From Vibrio proteolyticus NBRC 13287 (GTDB lineage Bacteria; Pseudomonadota; Gammaproteobacteria; Enterobacterales; Vibrionaceae): DNA of 64,000 nucleotides. Below the pieces are notes generated by a model that ran no database searches, was not told the DNA's origin, and saw nothing but the letters and a program-made list of their open reading frames with translations. The translations under genes were made by a program, and so were the position numbers. Location of the stretch: NCBI RefSeq assembly GCF_000467125.1, contig NZ_BATJ01000003.1, positions 1 through 64,000 of the forward strand, read 5' to 3'. Positions 40,790 to 49,302 of this stretch are shown piece by piece. Position 1 is the first letter of the stretch. Each line of letters starts with the position of its first letter.

Positions 40790-43588
40790 TTACAAAGGCC
40801 ACTGAGCGATACCATCAACATTGACCGGGCGTGTTGCGAACTCCGTGGCGCAGTATCCCGTCTTGGATGTGGCAAAAAACTGCAACGGCATAGCAGCATA
40901 CCCATTACTGCTGACCTGCAGTTTCGCTTTATCACTAAAAGCAAAACCCCACATTTCGAGGTAAACGGTCATGTCGCGTGTGGCCACCTTAGACAATGCC
41001 ACCAGCAGCCAATCGTTGCGACTCATCGCTTTGGCTTCGTCCAGCGTGTACTGAGCAAAGCCGATACTTGCCCGGCCGCTGTCCCACATCTCAACCGAGT
41101 TATCAAGACGATTAAACTCGCGTTCTAGCAAGTGCAGACGCCCCAGCAAGTGCCAGCCATTGCTGACGACATGCTGCGATTGCACTGACATCATCATCTG
41201 AATATAAATACGCGCCCCCCAGCTCCAACCAGTCAAATTTTGTTGCTGCATAAACGTTTGTGGCTCCGGTTGGTTGCGACTGCTCTGCAACAACTCAAAC
41301 AACGCCTTGAAGTCGAGAGACTGACAATCCGGATCCTGACCTGTTTCCTGATAGAAACGCGATTTGCTGTAGTAAGAGTAGAAGTTGGTACTGGCGTGCC
41401 CTTCCCAGCCTTCAAAGCGGAAGCGGCTTTTTTCCAGACCGTGGCCCAGTTCGTGCAAATCACCATGCCCCACCGGGTTAAATGCCCAATACGCATCGTA
41501 AGGATTTCCTGAACAGCCATAACCACAGTTAGCCTGATCGGCGTTCATGTGTTTCACCATATCTATGGTGTCTATTTGCCAGCCTTGGGCCTGACCGAAA
41601 TCGTAAATGTCACTGATGTTATCAATTCCCGGGCCTTGGAAGCCTGCCAGAGCATGAGGCAAGTTACTGACATAGCGTTCGGTCGCCATCGCCATGTCCG
41701 CTGGCGTCGGCCAGGTAACCGCATTGAGCGATTCTTTCATTTTATTTGCCGTCGAATGGACTTCAAAACCTGCGGTGATCAACTCAGCCCAGTCGTATTG
41801 GTCTGCATTCAGCGCGTCGATAAACGTTTGATTGTCTTCGCTGCCACGCCAGACCGGATGCAGTCCGATGTTTTCAAAGCGTAAACGGACAGAATGGTCA
41901 TTGTCATCAAAATGCACCTGAAGCGGCCCACCGTACGCTGACGTGAGGCGAATGCTTTGGCCTGACGCTAACGGGAACTGCGGCGACGTAAGAAACTTGG
42001 GTCGTTTGTACCCCTGGTCGGAAAATTCATGTGTCGCGCCGCTTCTGAGAGTATTGAATGCCACCGCGGTGGCGACCGGGCTATCATCCAGTCGTGTCAC
42101 CACCACAGTTTCCCCCGGAAAAGCATACACGCCTGCTGCACGAAAATTGCGCTTGGCATTAAGCGTCACCTCCTGAGTGATGCGTGCCACATTAGGAAAG
42201 GTACTGCGACCAAAGTTGCCCAGATCAGGTTGTGCCGGATTGACGTCACGTGAGTAGTACTGCGTATAGTCAGCGAAGTAAGCTCGTAAGAAGTCAGCGT
42301 CCGCACTGGTGAGCTTATCCATCGGAAAACGGACATGATGACGATAATGATCTGCCAGCAGCAACAACAGTTTCTCATAGCGATAATCCTCAGAAGCAAA
42401 CAGATCGATGTTCTGACGATCCAGCGCCATTAACTGCTGCTGGATTGACGTTACTGCCTGATAAAACTGCCCATCCATCTGCGACGCTGCGGCGCAAGTT
42501 TTATCGTCACATTGAGACAGGTCGACACCAAAATCACCGGACTCGAAACGCGCTAGCAGCGTCTGCTGAGCCTGAATATCTTCTGGTAAGTGGCCATTCA
42601 GTGTTGTCGCATCCCAGCCATCAACACCCAGTTTTCGCCAATAATTGTCCCCAACATAACGCACATGCAAAAGCTCAAATAACGCCTCACCCAGCGGGTC
42701 CATGTGCCCGTTCAGATGTAGGTACAACACCGGAATGCCTCGCGCCATGGCCTCTTTTACCGCACTGGTTACCACCTGTGCACTGGCGCCAGCCGTCGAA
42801 TGCTGCGAAAGGATCAATAAATCCGGGTCAGCGCTCAAACAGGCCGCCAAAGCCTGACCATCGCATGCGTCCTGCTCGTTGTAGCTGACTTGACCAGGAT
42901 AGCGAGCGTCCAGCCATGCTCTTGTGCCTTGTTCGTCTTTGAAGTAATAAGATTGATCCAGCTGCGCCAGCACCACTCGCATCTTGTTGCCGGACGTTGA
43001 TTGCGTCAGCCAGCCAATCAGATTGTCCAGCCATTGGTGCATGGGTTCGTTGACACTGGATGGCGACATAAAACTAGTGCGAAACGGGTTACTGCCTAAC
43101 ACGGCGTAGCGCGCGGAGGACTGCTCTCCTGCCACGCCCAGCGTCATTTTCTGGTCGTCGTAGCCACTGACCATGGCTTTGTTGGTCATCAAGATGGGCG
43201 TATTGAAGCCAAATTGAGCCTGTAGCAACGCCGCATCATGGGTTGGATCCCAGTACAAGCCATCAAGCGACTGACCATCCGATACTCCAGATAACTGTGC
43301 TTTGATGGCGTCATACTCTACAGCCAGCTCCGCGACATAGCGCCGGCTTTCCTGAATGAATTGGTTGGGATCTGCGACCAGTAAGGCATGGCCCGAAGAC
43401 AGCGCCTGTTCAAGCCGGGATTGTGAGTCCGGTAAAGGACTCGCATCCGCTTCCGATTGAGACCCATCGTCGCCCGATGGAGTGATGGTGGTGGCGCTAC
43501 CTTGGTCGCTTTTACTGTCAGAGCCATCGGATCCACCGCAGCCAAACAGCAACACACCGATTATGAGGAAAATAAAACGTCGCAGCAT
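40790..43588 (-). CDS. ImpA/M60-type secreted metalloprotease, lipoprotein-like
   Basis: This 932-residue protein has a lipoprotein-like signal (MLRRFIFLIIGVLLFGCGGS, with Phe at the -2 position) and a Ser/Asp/Gly-rich linker. A long N-terminal region follows, and the zinc site HELGHGLE lies in GHGDLHELGHGLEKSRF near residue 711. Asp-Leu before the HExxH matches viral-enhancin/M60 proteases. Length and layout match P. aeruginosa ImpA (about 920 residues), which cleaves mucin-type glycoproteins on host cells. The frame could start at GTG 43594; the ATG at 43588 is preferred. It is flanked by terminators and sits between unrelated genes, so it looks like an accessory insertion. Mucin or glycoprotein degradation is inferred. 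Confidence 0.85.
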   Translation of the reverse strand: MLRRFIFLIIGVLLFGCGGSDGSDSKSDQGSATTITPSGDDGSQSEADASPLPDSQSRLEQALSSGHALLVADPNQFIQESRRYVAELAVEYDAIKAQLSGVSDGQSLDGLYWDPTHDAALLQAQFGFNTPILMTNKAMVSGYDDQKMTLGVAGEQSSARYAVLGSNPFRTSFMSPSSVNEPMHQWLDNLIGWLTQSTSGNKMRVVLAQLDQSYYFKDEQGTRAWLDARYPGQVSYNEQDACDGQALAACLSADPDLLILSQHSTAGASAQVVTSAVKEAMARGIPVLYLHLNGHMDPLGEALFELLHVRYVGDNYWRKLGVDGWDATTLNGHLPEDIQAQQTLLARFESGDFGVDLSQCDDKTCAAASQMDGQFYQAVTSIQQQLMALDRQNIDLFASEDYRYEKLLLLLADHYRHHVRFPMDKLTSADADFLRAYFADYTQYYSRDVNPAQPDLGNFGRSTFPNVARITQEVTLNAKRNFRAAGVYAFPGETVVVTRLDDSPVATAVAFNTLRSGATHEFSDQGYKRPKFLTSPQFPLASGQSIRLTSAYGGPLQVHFDDNDHSVRLRFENIGLHPVWRGSEDNQTFIDALNADQYDWAELITAGFEVHSTANKMKESLNAVTWPTPADMAMATERYVSNLPHALAGFQGPGIDNISDIYDFGQAQGWQIDTIDMVKHMNADQANCGYGCSGNPYDAYWAFNPVGHGDLHELGHGLEKSRFRFEGWEGHASTNFYSYYSKSRFYQETGQDPDCQSLDFKALFELLQSSRNQPEPQTFMQQQNLTGWSWGARIYIQMMMSVQSQHVVSNGWHLLGRLHLLEREFNRLDNSVEMWDSGRASIGFAQYTLDEAKAMSRNDWLLVALSKVATRDMTVYLEMWGFAFSDKAKLQVSSNGYAAMPLQFFATSKTGYCATEFATRPVNVDGIAQWPL

Positions 43589-43693
43589 GGTCACACTTCA
43601 AGTTAATGCAAAATACTGCGAGTCTACGAAACAAAGTGCAATACTCAAGTTATCAGAAAACTCTGACTCAATAATGCCACCCCGCTTCCAATA

Positions 43694-43729
43694 AAAAAGC
43701 CGATACACAACGGTGTATCGGCTTTTTTG
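43694..43729 (-). terminator. Terminator after the amino-acid ABC transporter operon
   Basis: AAAAAAGCCGATACAC and GTGTATCGGCTTTTTT form a 16-base perfect stem with a 4-base loop, just past the last permease gene. It separates the operon from the protease gene, and both U-runs make it bidirectional. Confidence 0.93.
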
Positions 43730-43732
43730 CGC

Positions 43733-44410
43733 TTAACTTCTCGGCCTCAAATAGGCCAGGAAACGTTTTTCAGCGTATTTGAAACACCACAAAATAATAA
43801 ACGTCAGACACATATAAAACATACCCGCCGTGAGGAAGGATTCAAATGGCGCGTAATAGCGTGAATTCACCAATCGAGCAGCCCCGGTCAGATCCATGAT
43901 GGTAATGATGCCCGCTACCGCGCTGCCATGCAGCATGAAGATCACTTCATTACTGTAAGCTGGCAACGCACGACGCAACGCACTTGGCAGTACCACACGC
44001 TGATAAGTTTTAAATGTACTCATCCCATAGGCTTTTGCCGCTTCCACTTCACCTTTCGGCAACCCATTGATCGCGCCCCGAATAATTTCCGCCGTATACG
44101 CAGAAGTATTCAGTACAAACGCAACCAAAGCACAGAACCAGGCATTCTCCCACAAGGTGTCTTTGACCGGAAAAAATTGATCCATACCGTAGTAAATCAG
44201 ATACAACTGCACCAAAAGCGGTGTACCACGGAAAAAGTAAATGAACGCCCAGGACGGCCCGTTAAAAAAATAGTTGGGGCTGTTTCGGGCGATGGCCAAT
44301 GGAATCGCCACGCATAAACCGATGACCAAGGCCAATGCAACCAACCAAACTGTGGTCCACAAACCGCTCAGGTAGATAGGAAAACTATCGACAATCAGAG
44401 AAAAATCCAT
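43733..44410 (-). CDS. Basic amino-acid ABC transporter permease (HisM-like)
   Basis: The 225-residue inner-membrane protein has about five hydrophobic helices and the EAA loop EVEAAKAYGMSTFKTYQRVV near residue 125, which docks on the ATPase. GTPLLVQLYLIYYG is the permease motif of the His/Glu/Gln/Arg/opine (HEAT-type) family. The gene begins two bases past the HisQ-like gene, and the two permeases most likely form a heterodimer. Gene order ATPase-SBP-Q-M resembles arginine/ornithine (Aot) operons. Confidence 0.93.
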   Translation of the reverse strand: MDFSLIVDSFPIYLSGLWTTVWLVALALVIGLCVAIPLAIARNSPNYFFNGPSWAFIYFFRGTPLLVQLYLIYYGMDQFFPVKDTLWENAWFCALVAFVLNTSAYTAEIIRGAINGLPKGEVEAAKAYGMSTFKTYQRVVLPSALRRALPAYSNEVIFMLHGSAVAGIITIMDLTGAARLVNSRYYAPFESFLTAGMFYMCLTFIILWCFKYAEKRFLAYLRPRS

Positions 44411-44412
44411 AT

Positions 44413-45153
44413 CTACCTCGCGTGAATACTGAACTTGCGCTCAACCAATTTCAGCAAACCGGTTGAAACACTGGTAAAGAAGAGGAAGATCAACGCCACC
44501 GCCATGTAAAAAGTAAAGGGCATTTTGGTGGATCCCGCAGCCAAAGAACTCATACGAACCATGTCTTCCAGACCGATAATCGATACCAGCGCCGTCGTTT
44601 TGAGCAGCACCAACCAGTTGTTACCGAACCCCGGAAGCGCGTGACGAATCATTTGCGGCAACAGAATGCGACGAAACGCAAGTGCTGAGCTCATGCCATA
44701 GGCTTTTGCCGCCTCCAGCTCGCCCTTATCAACAGCCATGATCGCGCCACGGAAGGTTTCCGCCATGTAAGCCCCAAAAATAAAGCCGATGGTCAGAATA
44801 CCCGCGATGAACGGGCTGACATCAATGTAGTCAGGCAGGTAGGAGACCCACTCGTGATTCGGGTCACTGGCTGTAAACCAGTTGTTGAGCCATTCATTCA
44901 CAGCGTACAAACTGTTGTTTAACATGATCTGGCCGCCGAAGAAGATAAGCATCATCAAAACCAGATCGGGAATACCGCGAATAATGGTGGTGTAAAGAGT
45001 GGCGATAGCTCGTGCCCAGCGATACGGCGCCAATTTCGCCAGCGCGCCGAGCATACCGAGTATCATAGCAAGCAGTAGCGACAGAACAGCAACTTCTATC
45101 GTCAGAACGGCCCCTTTGAGGATAGAGGCTTCATATCCCTGTAAATTCAGCAT
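44413..45153 (-). CDS. Basic amino-acid ABC transporter permease (HisQ-like)
   Basis: The 246-residue permease begins MLNLQGYEASILKGAVLTIE and has about five to six helices. It has the EAA loop GELEAAKAYGMSSALAFRRI and the motif RGIPDLVLMMLIFFGGQI. A longer frame starts at TTG 45180, but AGGA eight bases before the ATG at 45153 and the family N-terminus support this start. It follows the binding-protein gene across a gap containing a 15-base direct repeat, and abuts the HisM-like gene. Confidence 0.93.
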   Translation of the reverse strand: MLNLQGYEASILKGAVLTIEVAVLSLLLAMILGMLGALAKLAPYRWARAIATLYTTIIRGIPDLVLMMLIFFGGQIMLNNSLYAVNEWLNNWFTASDPNHEWVSYLPDYIDVSPFIAGILTIGFIFGAYMAETFRGAIMAVDKGELEAAKAYGMSSALAFRRILLPQMIRHALPGFGNNWLVLLKTTALVSIIGLEDMVRMSSLAAGSTKMPFTFYMAVALIFLFFTSVSTGLLKLVERKFSIHAR

Positions 45154-45185
45154 AGGTGAGTTCCTGATCCCTAAACTCAAAACTT

Positions 45186-45230
45186 GAAACCAGCTGCCGG
45201 ATACCTCTAGGAACAGAAACCAGCAGCCGG
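45186..45230. repeat. 15-bp direct repeat in the binding protein-permease gap
   Basis: GAAACCAGCTGCCGG (45186-45200) and GAAACCAGCAGCCGG (45216-45230) differ at one base and lie 30 bases apart, within the 91-base gap between the binding-protein and HisQ genes. The cores GCTGC/GCAGC can also pair. Such gaps often hold mRNA-stabilising stems after highly expressed binding proteins. Confidence 0.6.
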
Positions 45231-45244
45231 GATCACGTTACGGC

Positions 45245-46015
45245 TTATTTGCCGTATACGTCGTAGTTAAAGTATTTCGCTGCGATATCCTGATAGATGC
45301 CTTTTTCACGCAGGGAAAGAATGGCAGCATCCAGTTTCTGAGTCAGGTCTTTATCCTGTTTACGAACAGCGATACCCATGCCTTCACCAAACCACTTAGG
45401 ATCCGTCAACGAAGGACCAACGAACTCGTAGCCTTCACCGCCAGCTTTGTTCAGCACGCCTTCTTCCAGTGCAGATGCATCACCCAAAACCGCTGCGATA
45501 CGGCCATTAGCCAGATCCAGATACGCTTCATCGAATGAGCCGTAACGTACGATTTCAACTTTTTCACCATAGTTATCTGTCAGGTATTTATCGTGCGTCG
45601 TAGCACGCTGAACACCAATTTTTACGCCATCAAGGTTATCGAAATTCAGATTAGCACCTTTTTTCGCGATGAACTTGTTCGGAATCTGCGCATACTTTCC
45701 AGTAAAGTCGACTTTCTTCTTACGCTCTTCGGTGATCGACATCGCGGCAATAATGGCATCGTATTTACGAGCCAGCAGTGAAGGAATAATGCCGTCCCAA
45801 TCCTGGGGAACGATCTTACATTCCACTTGCATCTCTTTACACAGCGCGTTCGCCATGTCGACATCAAATCCTTTCAGCGAACCATCCGCTTCAGTCCAGC
45901 TAAATGGAGGGTAAGCACCTTCAATACCGAAGCGAACTGTTTTCCATTCTTTCGCCTGAACGACACCGGTTGATGCAGTAGCAGCGAGTGCTGCAACAAG
46001 TAACCACTTTTTCAT
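45245..46015 (-). CDS. Periplasmic basic amino-acid-binding protein (HisJ/ArgT/AotJ-like)
   Basis: The 256-residue protein has a signal peptide (MKKWLLVAALAATASTGVVQ, cleavage after QA, mature start KEWKTVRF). The mature domain shows the family features FGIEGAYPPFSWTEADGSLK, GFDVDMANALCKEM, and CKIVPQDWDGIIPSLLARKY, typical of lysine/arginine/ornithine-binding proteins. A second ATG two codons upstream is only one base from AGGAG, while the ATG at 46015 has a spacing of seven, so I chose the latter. It delivers ligand to the HisQ/HisM-like pair. Confidence 0.94.
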   Translation of the reverse strand: MKKWLLVAALAATASTGVVQAKEWKTVRFGIEGAYPPFSWTEADGSLKGFDVDMANALCKEMQVECKIVPQDWDGIIPSLLARKYDAIIAAMSITEERKKKVDFTGKYAQIPNKFIAKKGANLNFDNLDGVKIGVQRATTHDKYLTDNYGEKVEIVRYGSFDEAYLDLANGRIAAVLGDASALEEGVLNKAGGEGYEFVGPSLTDPKWFGEGMGIAVRKQDKDLTQKLDAAILSLREKGIYQDIAAKYFNYDVYGK

Positions 46016-46104
46016 TTCCATACTCCTGTGATTGTAATTTTTTGTTTATTCATGTTGTGTATTTGCGGCACGCCTTGAGAACACGCGCAGCTGAAAAGGT
46101 CTAT

Positions 46105-46875
46105 TTAATAGATAGACGAAATAAACTGTTGCAGTCGTTGAGATTCAGGATTTGTGAACAATCTCGCTGGATCGCCCTGCTCTTCCACCAGTCCTTGATG
46201 CAAGAACATGACGTGGTTAGACACATCACGGGCAAAGGCCATCTCATGTGTAACCACCAGCATGGTACGCCCTTCTTCTGCCAAATCTCTCATCACGCCC
46301 AATACTTCACCCACCAACTCAGGATCGAGTGCCGAGGTCGGTTCGTCAAACAGCATCACCTCTGGGTCAACCGCCAATGCGCGAGCAATCGCCGCACGCT
46401 GTTGCTGACCGCCGGACAAGTGTCCAGGATAGTAGTCTTTACGCTCGTAAAGACCGACTTTCTTCAACAACACTTCCGCTTTTTCAATCGCTTCTTTTTT
46501 AGGCACACCTAACACGTGAACCGGAGCTTCAATGACGTTCTCCAACACGGTCATGTGCGACCAGAGGTTAAATCCCTGAAAAACCATCGCCAGACGCGAA
46601 CGGATGCGCTGAACTTGTTTTTCATTAGCAGGGACAGATTCACCGGAACGGTTGTTTTTCATCTGAATCAACTCACCGTTTACCCAGATCTCACCTGCGG
46701 TAGGCGTTTCGAGTAGATTGATACAACGAAGGAAGGTGCTTTTACCTGAACCGGAAGAGCCGATGATGGAAATGACATCACCTTTATGAGCTTCCAGTGA
46801 GATGCCTTTCAGGACTTCGTTTTGACCGAAGGTTTTGTGCAGATCCTTAATATTCAGCGCTGGTACATCATTCAT
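46105..46875 (-). CDS. Amino-acid ABC transporter ATP-binding protein (HisP-like)
   Basis: The 256-residue ATPase has Walker A IIGSSGSGKSTFLRCINLLE near residue 36, signature LSGGQQQRAAIARALAVDPE near residue 160, Walker B VMLFDEPTSALDPE and the H-loop VVTHEMAFARDVSN. It also carries the family insertion around residue 70 (QMKNNRSGESVPANEKQVQR), seen in HisP and AotP. It is the first gene of the four-gene operon, and the binding-protein gene follows after about 90 bases. Confidence 0.95.
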   Translation of the reverse strand: MNDVPALNIKDLHKTFGQNEVLKGISLEAHKGDVISIIGSSGSGKSTFLRCINLLETPTAGEIWVNGELIQMKNNRSGESVPANEKQVQRIRSRLAMVFQGFNLWSHMTVLENVIEAPVHVLGVPKKEAIEKAEVLLKKVGLYERKDYYPGHLSGGQQQRAAIARALAVDPEVMLFDEPTSALDPELVGEVLGVMRDLAEEGRTMLVVTHEMAFARDVSNHVMFLHQGLVEEQGDPARLFTNPESQRLQQFISSIY

Positions 46876-47271
46876 TGCGCTATTACTCCCTGTATGCAGT
46901 TTTTATGCAGTTCCCACCTGCATTTCGCTACAAACTAGCACCCCAAAAAGAATTACGCAACAAATTATTAACCTGTCATTTCTGGATACTATGCCACTTT
47001 ATATGACTAACAATTCATAAATTAGCATTTTAAACTTATAAACCCGCATAAAACCCACATCAACAAAACATTTCTCGCCATCATGCTTATTAACAAATTG
47101 ATAAAAACAAGACCCTCCTCACCCTTTGAGGTTATATCCGGCTGCGACAACAAAATCTCTTGTCTAAGCGTCTAATTAACATCACGTTTTGTAAAAAAAC
47201 TACGCCGTTCAATTTGTGTTCATTCATGTTGATTATAGGTTGTGTAGTTTTCTTTCACATTCTTTCATAAG
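46876..47271. other. Divergent intergenic region upstream of the ABC transporter operon
   Basis: About 400 AT-rich bases without a credible gene. It should hold the ABC operon promoter. A TGACTAACAATTCATAAATT stretch near 47,002 only weakly recalls an ArgR box, so I do not claim one. Confidence 0.5.
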
Positions 47272-47313
47272 CTGATCTAAATCAATCACCCTTTAGGGTA
47301 AGCAAGCTACACT
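47272..47313 (+). promoter_or_regulatory. Class-II FNR-type promoter upstream of the DUF3360 gene
   Basis: CTGATCTAAATCAA (47272-47285) differs from the FNR consensus TTGATnnnnATCAA at the first base only. Its centre (47278.5) lies 41.5 bases before a start predicted from TACACT (47308-47313), a good -10 with TSS near 47,320. That geometry is the class-II arrangement used by FNR. It implies anaerobic activation of the DUF3360 gene and leaves a leader of about 150 bases. Confidence 0.75.
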
Positions 47314-47372
47314 CGCCAACAAGATAAAAGCCCTCTGAGGCCAGCATTGTCGCCACGGTTGACTACCATTAA

Positions 47373-47390
47373 GCACGACGAACCTCGTGC
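47373..47390 (+). repeat. Perfect hairpin in the DUF3360 gene leader
   Basis: GCACGA (47373-47378) and TCGTGC (47385-47390) make a 6-bp stem with loop CGAACC in the 150-base leader. It may influence RNA stability or translation; I do not recognise a known riboswitch family. Confidence 0.4.
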
Positions 47391-47470
47391 CTGATACGCC
47401 GTTCAGACATGCCGCAGGATGCGAATAACAACAAAACCAATGAACTTTTTATTTTTGATACGAGGAATCT

Positions 47471-49018
47471 ATGTCAGACGCCGTTAAGAAACCGCACTCT
47501 GATTCGGACATTGAGGACAAAAGCTACCGTGAGCTGCACCGTCCGGCATCCGAGTTTGCCAGCCGTTCAGACTATCTGGACCATGAACTGCAAATCATGA
47601 AACCACGTCGCTTTGGTCTCAACTTGCCAGGCCGCGACTTCCGTTTTGAACTTGAAGACCTGGTCCCTGCGCTTGCAGGTACAATCGGTATCATCGCAAT
47701 GTACTCTGCGGTGATGATGTCTTGGGCTGAGGGCCTTACCGCTGCATGGGATCATGTCAATCTGGGTAAAGACTTCGCTATCGAAGTTGCCCGTGTAGAA
47801 ATGCTCATCCCTGCACTTCTTTTCTGTGTGCTTGCCTCTGGTTTTATTAACCCTAAAGCCAACCTGGCTGGTAACCACGGTCCAATGATCCCTCTTATCG
47901 GTACCATAGCTCTCGCTGGTGCTCACCCTCTTGCATTGGCAATCCTCATCGGCGTATTCGGTCTTCTGCTTAGCTTTCTTAAAGGTGGTTCCAAACTGGT
48001 GAACCTCACCTCTGAGGGTACTGCCGGTGGCTTGCTTATCTTCCTTGGTCTGACAGGCACCATGAGCCAGATTACCTCTATCCAGGATTGGGCGGTCGGC
48101 CTGCAATCATCGACGGTTGAAGCGGGTAGCATGGGTTACGTTGGCCTGATCGTACTTGCGGTCACTATCGCGCTCTATGCGTTCCTTGCCAAAGTGAACA
48201 AGCGCTGGCTGGCAATTCCTGTGTGTGCTTTCACTGGTCTTGTTATTGCTCTGGTACTCGGTGCCGGTTTTGATATCAAATTTGTGACTGAGACAGGTTT
48301 GCCAAACCTCAACCCTGTTTACTGGTGGGGCGGCACTGAAGAAGGTTGGATGCTGGGTCTTCCTAACATGGAACACTTCATTGCATCATTACCGTTTGCG
48401 ATCCTTGCTGTCGCAATGTGGTCACCAGACTTTCTTGGCCACCGCATCTTCCAAGAGCTGAACTACCCTAAAAAGACTGAAAAAGTGTTGATGGACGTGG
48501 ATGACACCATGACCATGTGTTCTGTCCGCCAAATGGTCGGTACCGCTGTCGGTGGGGGTAACATTACCTCTTCTTGGGGGACTTACATGATCCCAGCCGC
48601 CATTGCAAAACGTCCTATCCCTGGTGGTGCCATTCTTCTTGGTCTGCTGGTGATGATCATTGCGATCCTTGGTTTCCCTATGGACATCGCAGTCTGGCCA
48701 CCTGTCATGCGCGTTGCTTTGCTGGTGGGCGTATCTCTGCCACTACTGGAAGCAGGCATGCAGATGGTGAAAGACTCGAAAGACTCACAAGCAGCAGGCA
48801 TCTGTATCTTTGGTTCTGCAGTCGTTAACCCTGTCCTCGCCTGGGCACTCACGATGCTATTAGATAACAACGGCTTAATTGGTGACAAAGAGCGCGCGGC
48901 TCGTCTGTCATTTGTCGACAAGATTGTGATCCCGGTAAGCGTACTTGTTATCTGTTTAGTTGCTATGCTTGCAGTTGGTATGCTTGAGAGCCAATATGGC
49001 ATCAAAGCTTGGCTGTGA
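47471..49018 (+). CDS. DUF3360 family multipass membrane protein
   Basis: The 515-residue protein starts with a hydrophilic tail (about 1-60), then about 12 hydrophobic segments. Conserved-looking parts are GNHGPMIPLIGTIALAGAHP (near residue 136) and FLKGGSKLVNLTSEGTAGG. WSPDFLGHRIFQELNYPKKT and a mid-protein MGTAVGGGNITSSWGTYM-like segment follow. The pattern of Gly/Pro-rich half-helices resembles the SulP/NCS2 fold, so a substrate transporter is likely; the substrate is unknown. It sits behind an FNR-type promoter and directly upstream of pflB, where E. coli has the formate channel gene focA. Its mRNA ends at a terminator before pflB. Confidence 0.85.
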   Translation: MSDAVKKPHSDSDIEDKSYRELHRPASEFASRSDYLDHELQIMKPRRFGLNLPGRDFRFELEDLVPALAGTIGIIAMYSAVMMSWAEGLTAAWDHVNLGKDFAIEVARVEMLIPALLFCVLASGFINPKANLAGNHGPMIPLIGTIALAGAHPLALAILIGVFGLLLSFLKGGSKLVNLTSEGTAGGLLIFLGLTGTMSQITSIQDWAVGLQSSTVEAGSMGYVGLIVLAVTIALYAFLAKVNKRWLAIPVCAFTGLVIALVLGAGFDIKFVTETGLPNLNPVYWWGGTEEGWMLGLPNMEHFIASLPFAILAVAMWSPDFLGHRIFQELNYPKKTEKVLMDVDDTMTMCSVRQMVGTAVGGGNITSSWGTYMIPAAIAKRPIPGGAILLGLLVMIIAILGFPMDIAVWPPVMRVALLVGVSLPLLEAGMQMVKDSKDSQAAGICIFGSAVVNPVLAWALTMLLDNNGLIGDKERAARLSFVDKIVIPVSVLVICLVAMLAVGMLESQYGIKAWL

Positions 49019-49028
49019 TTAAAAAAAT

Positions 49029-49062
49029 GTGTGGGTGGTGTCTATCGCCACCCACTTTTTAT
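49029..49062 (+). terminator. Terminator after the DUF3360 gene
   Basis: GTGGGTGG and CCACCCAC form an 8-bp stem with a 9-base loop followed by TTTTT, 12 bases past the stop codon. Readthrough to pflB cannot be excluded. Confidence 0.85.
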
Positions 49063-49081
49063 CAACTTTTTTTAGCATTTA

Positions 49082-49095
49082 TTGATTTAGTTTAA
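49082..49095 (+). promoter_or_regulatory. Weak FNR-like site upstream of pflB
   Basis: TTGATTTAGTTTAA has a perfect left half (TTGAT) and three of five in the right half. It lies 207 bases before the pflB start, in a region of about 200 bases with no gene. It could assist anaerobic activation of pflB, which is expected from other enterics. Confidence 0.35.
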
Positions 49096-49302
49096 GGTTT
49101 GCAGGTTTTTTTTAGTTTAACTTGTACTTGTGGACAGAGAATTAGCCCTAAAGAGTAGTAACAATATTTATGGTCCTATGACCGCGATTATCGACTATAC
49201 ATATTGTTATTCATAAAGAGTGTACCGGCCCGCAACGCAGGTTTTAACTGGCTCAACGGTTAAAAGGTACGTATTTTTTTCTACTAAAAAGGTAGGTATG
49301 TC

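Noticed and set aside
41933..42888. Open frames on the plus strand opposite the metalloprotease gene
   Set aside because: Codon shadows of the long minus-strand gene; no ribosome binding sites or domain motifs.
46990..47040. ArgR box upstream of the amino-acid ABC transporter operon
   Set aside because: ATTCATAAATT shows only one weak half; the palindrome is not convincing.
47409..47600. Open frame of 63 codons at the start of the DUF3360 gene
   Set aside because: Overlaps the true start in another frame and lacks a ribosome binding site.
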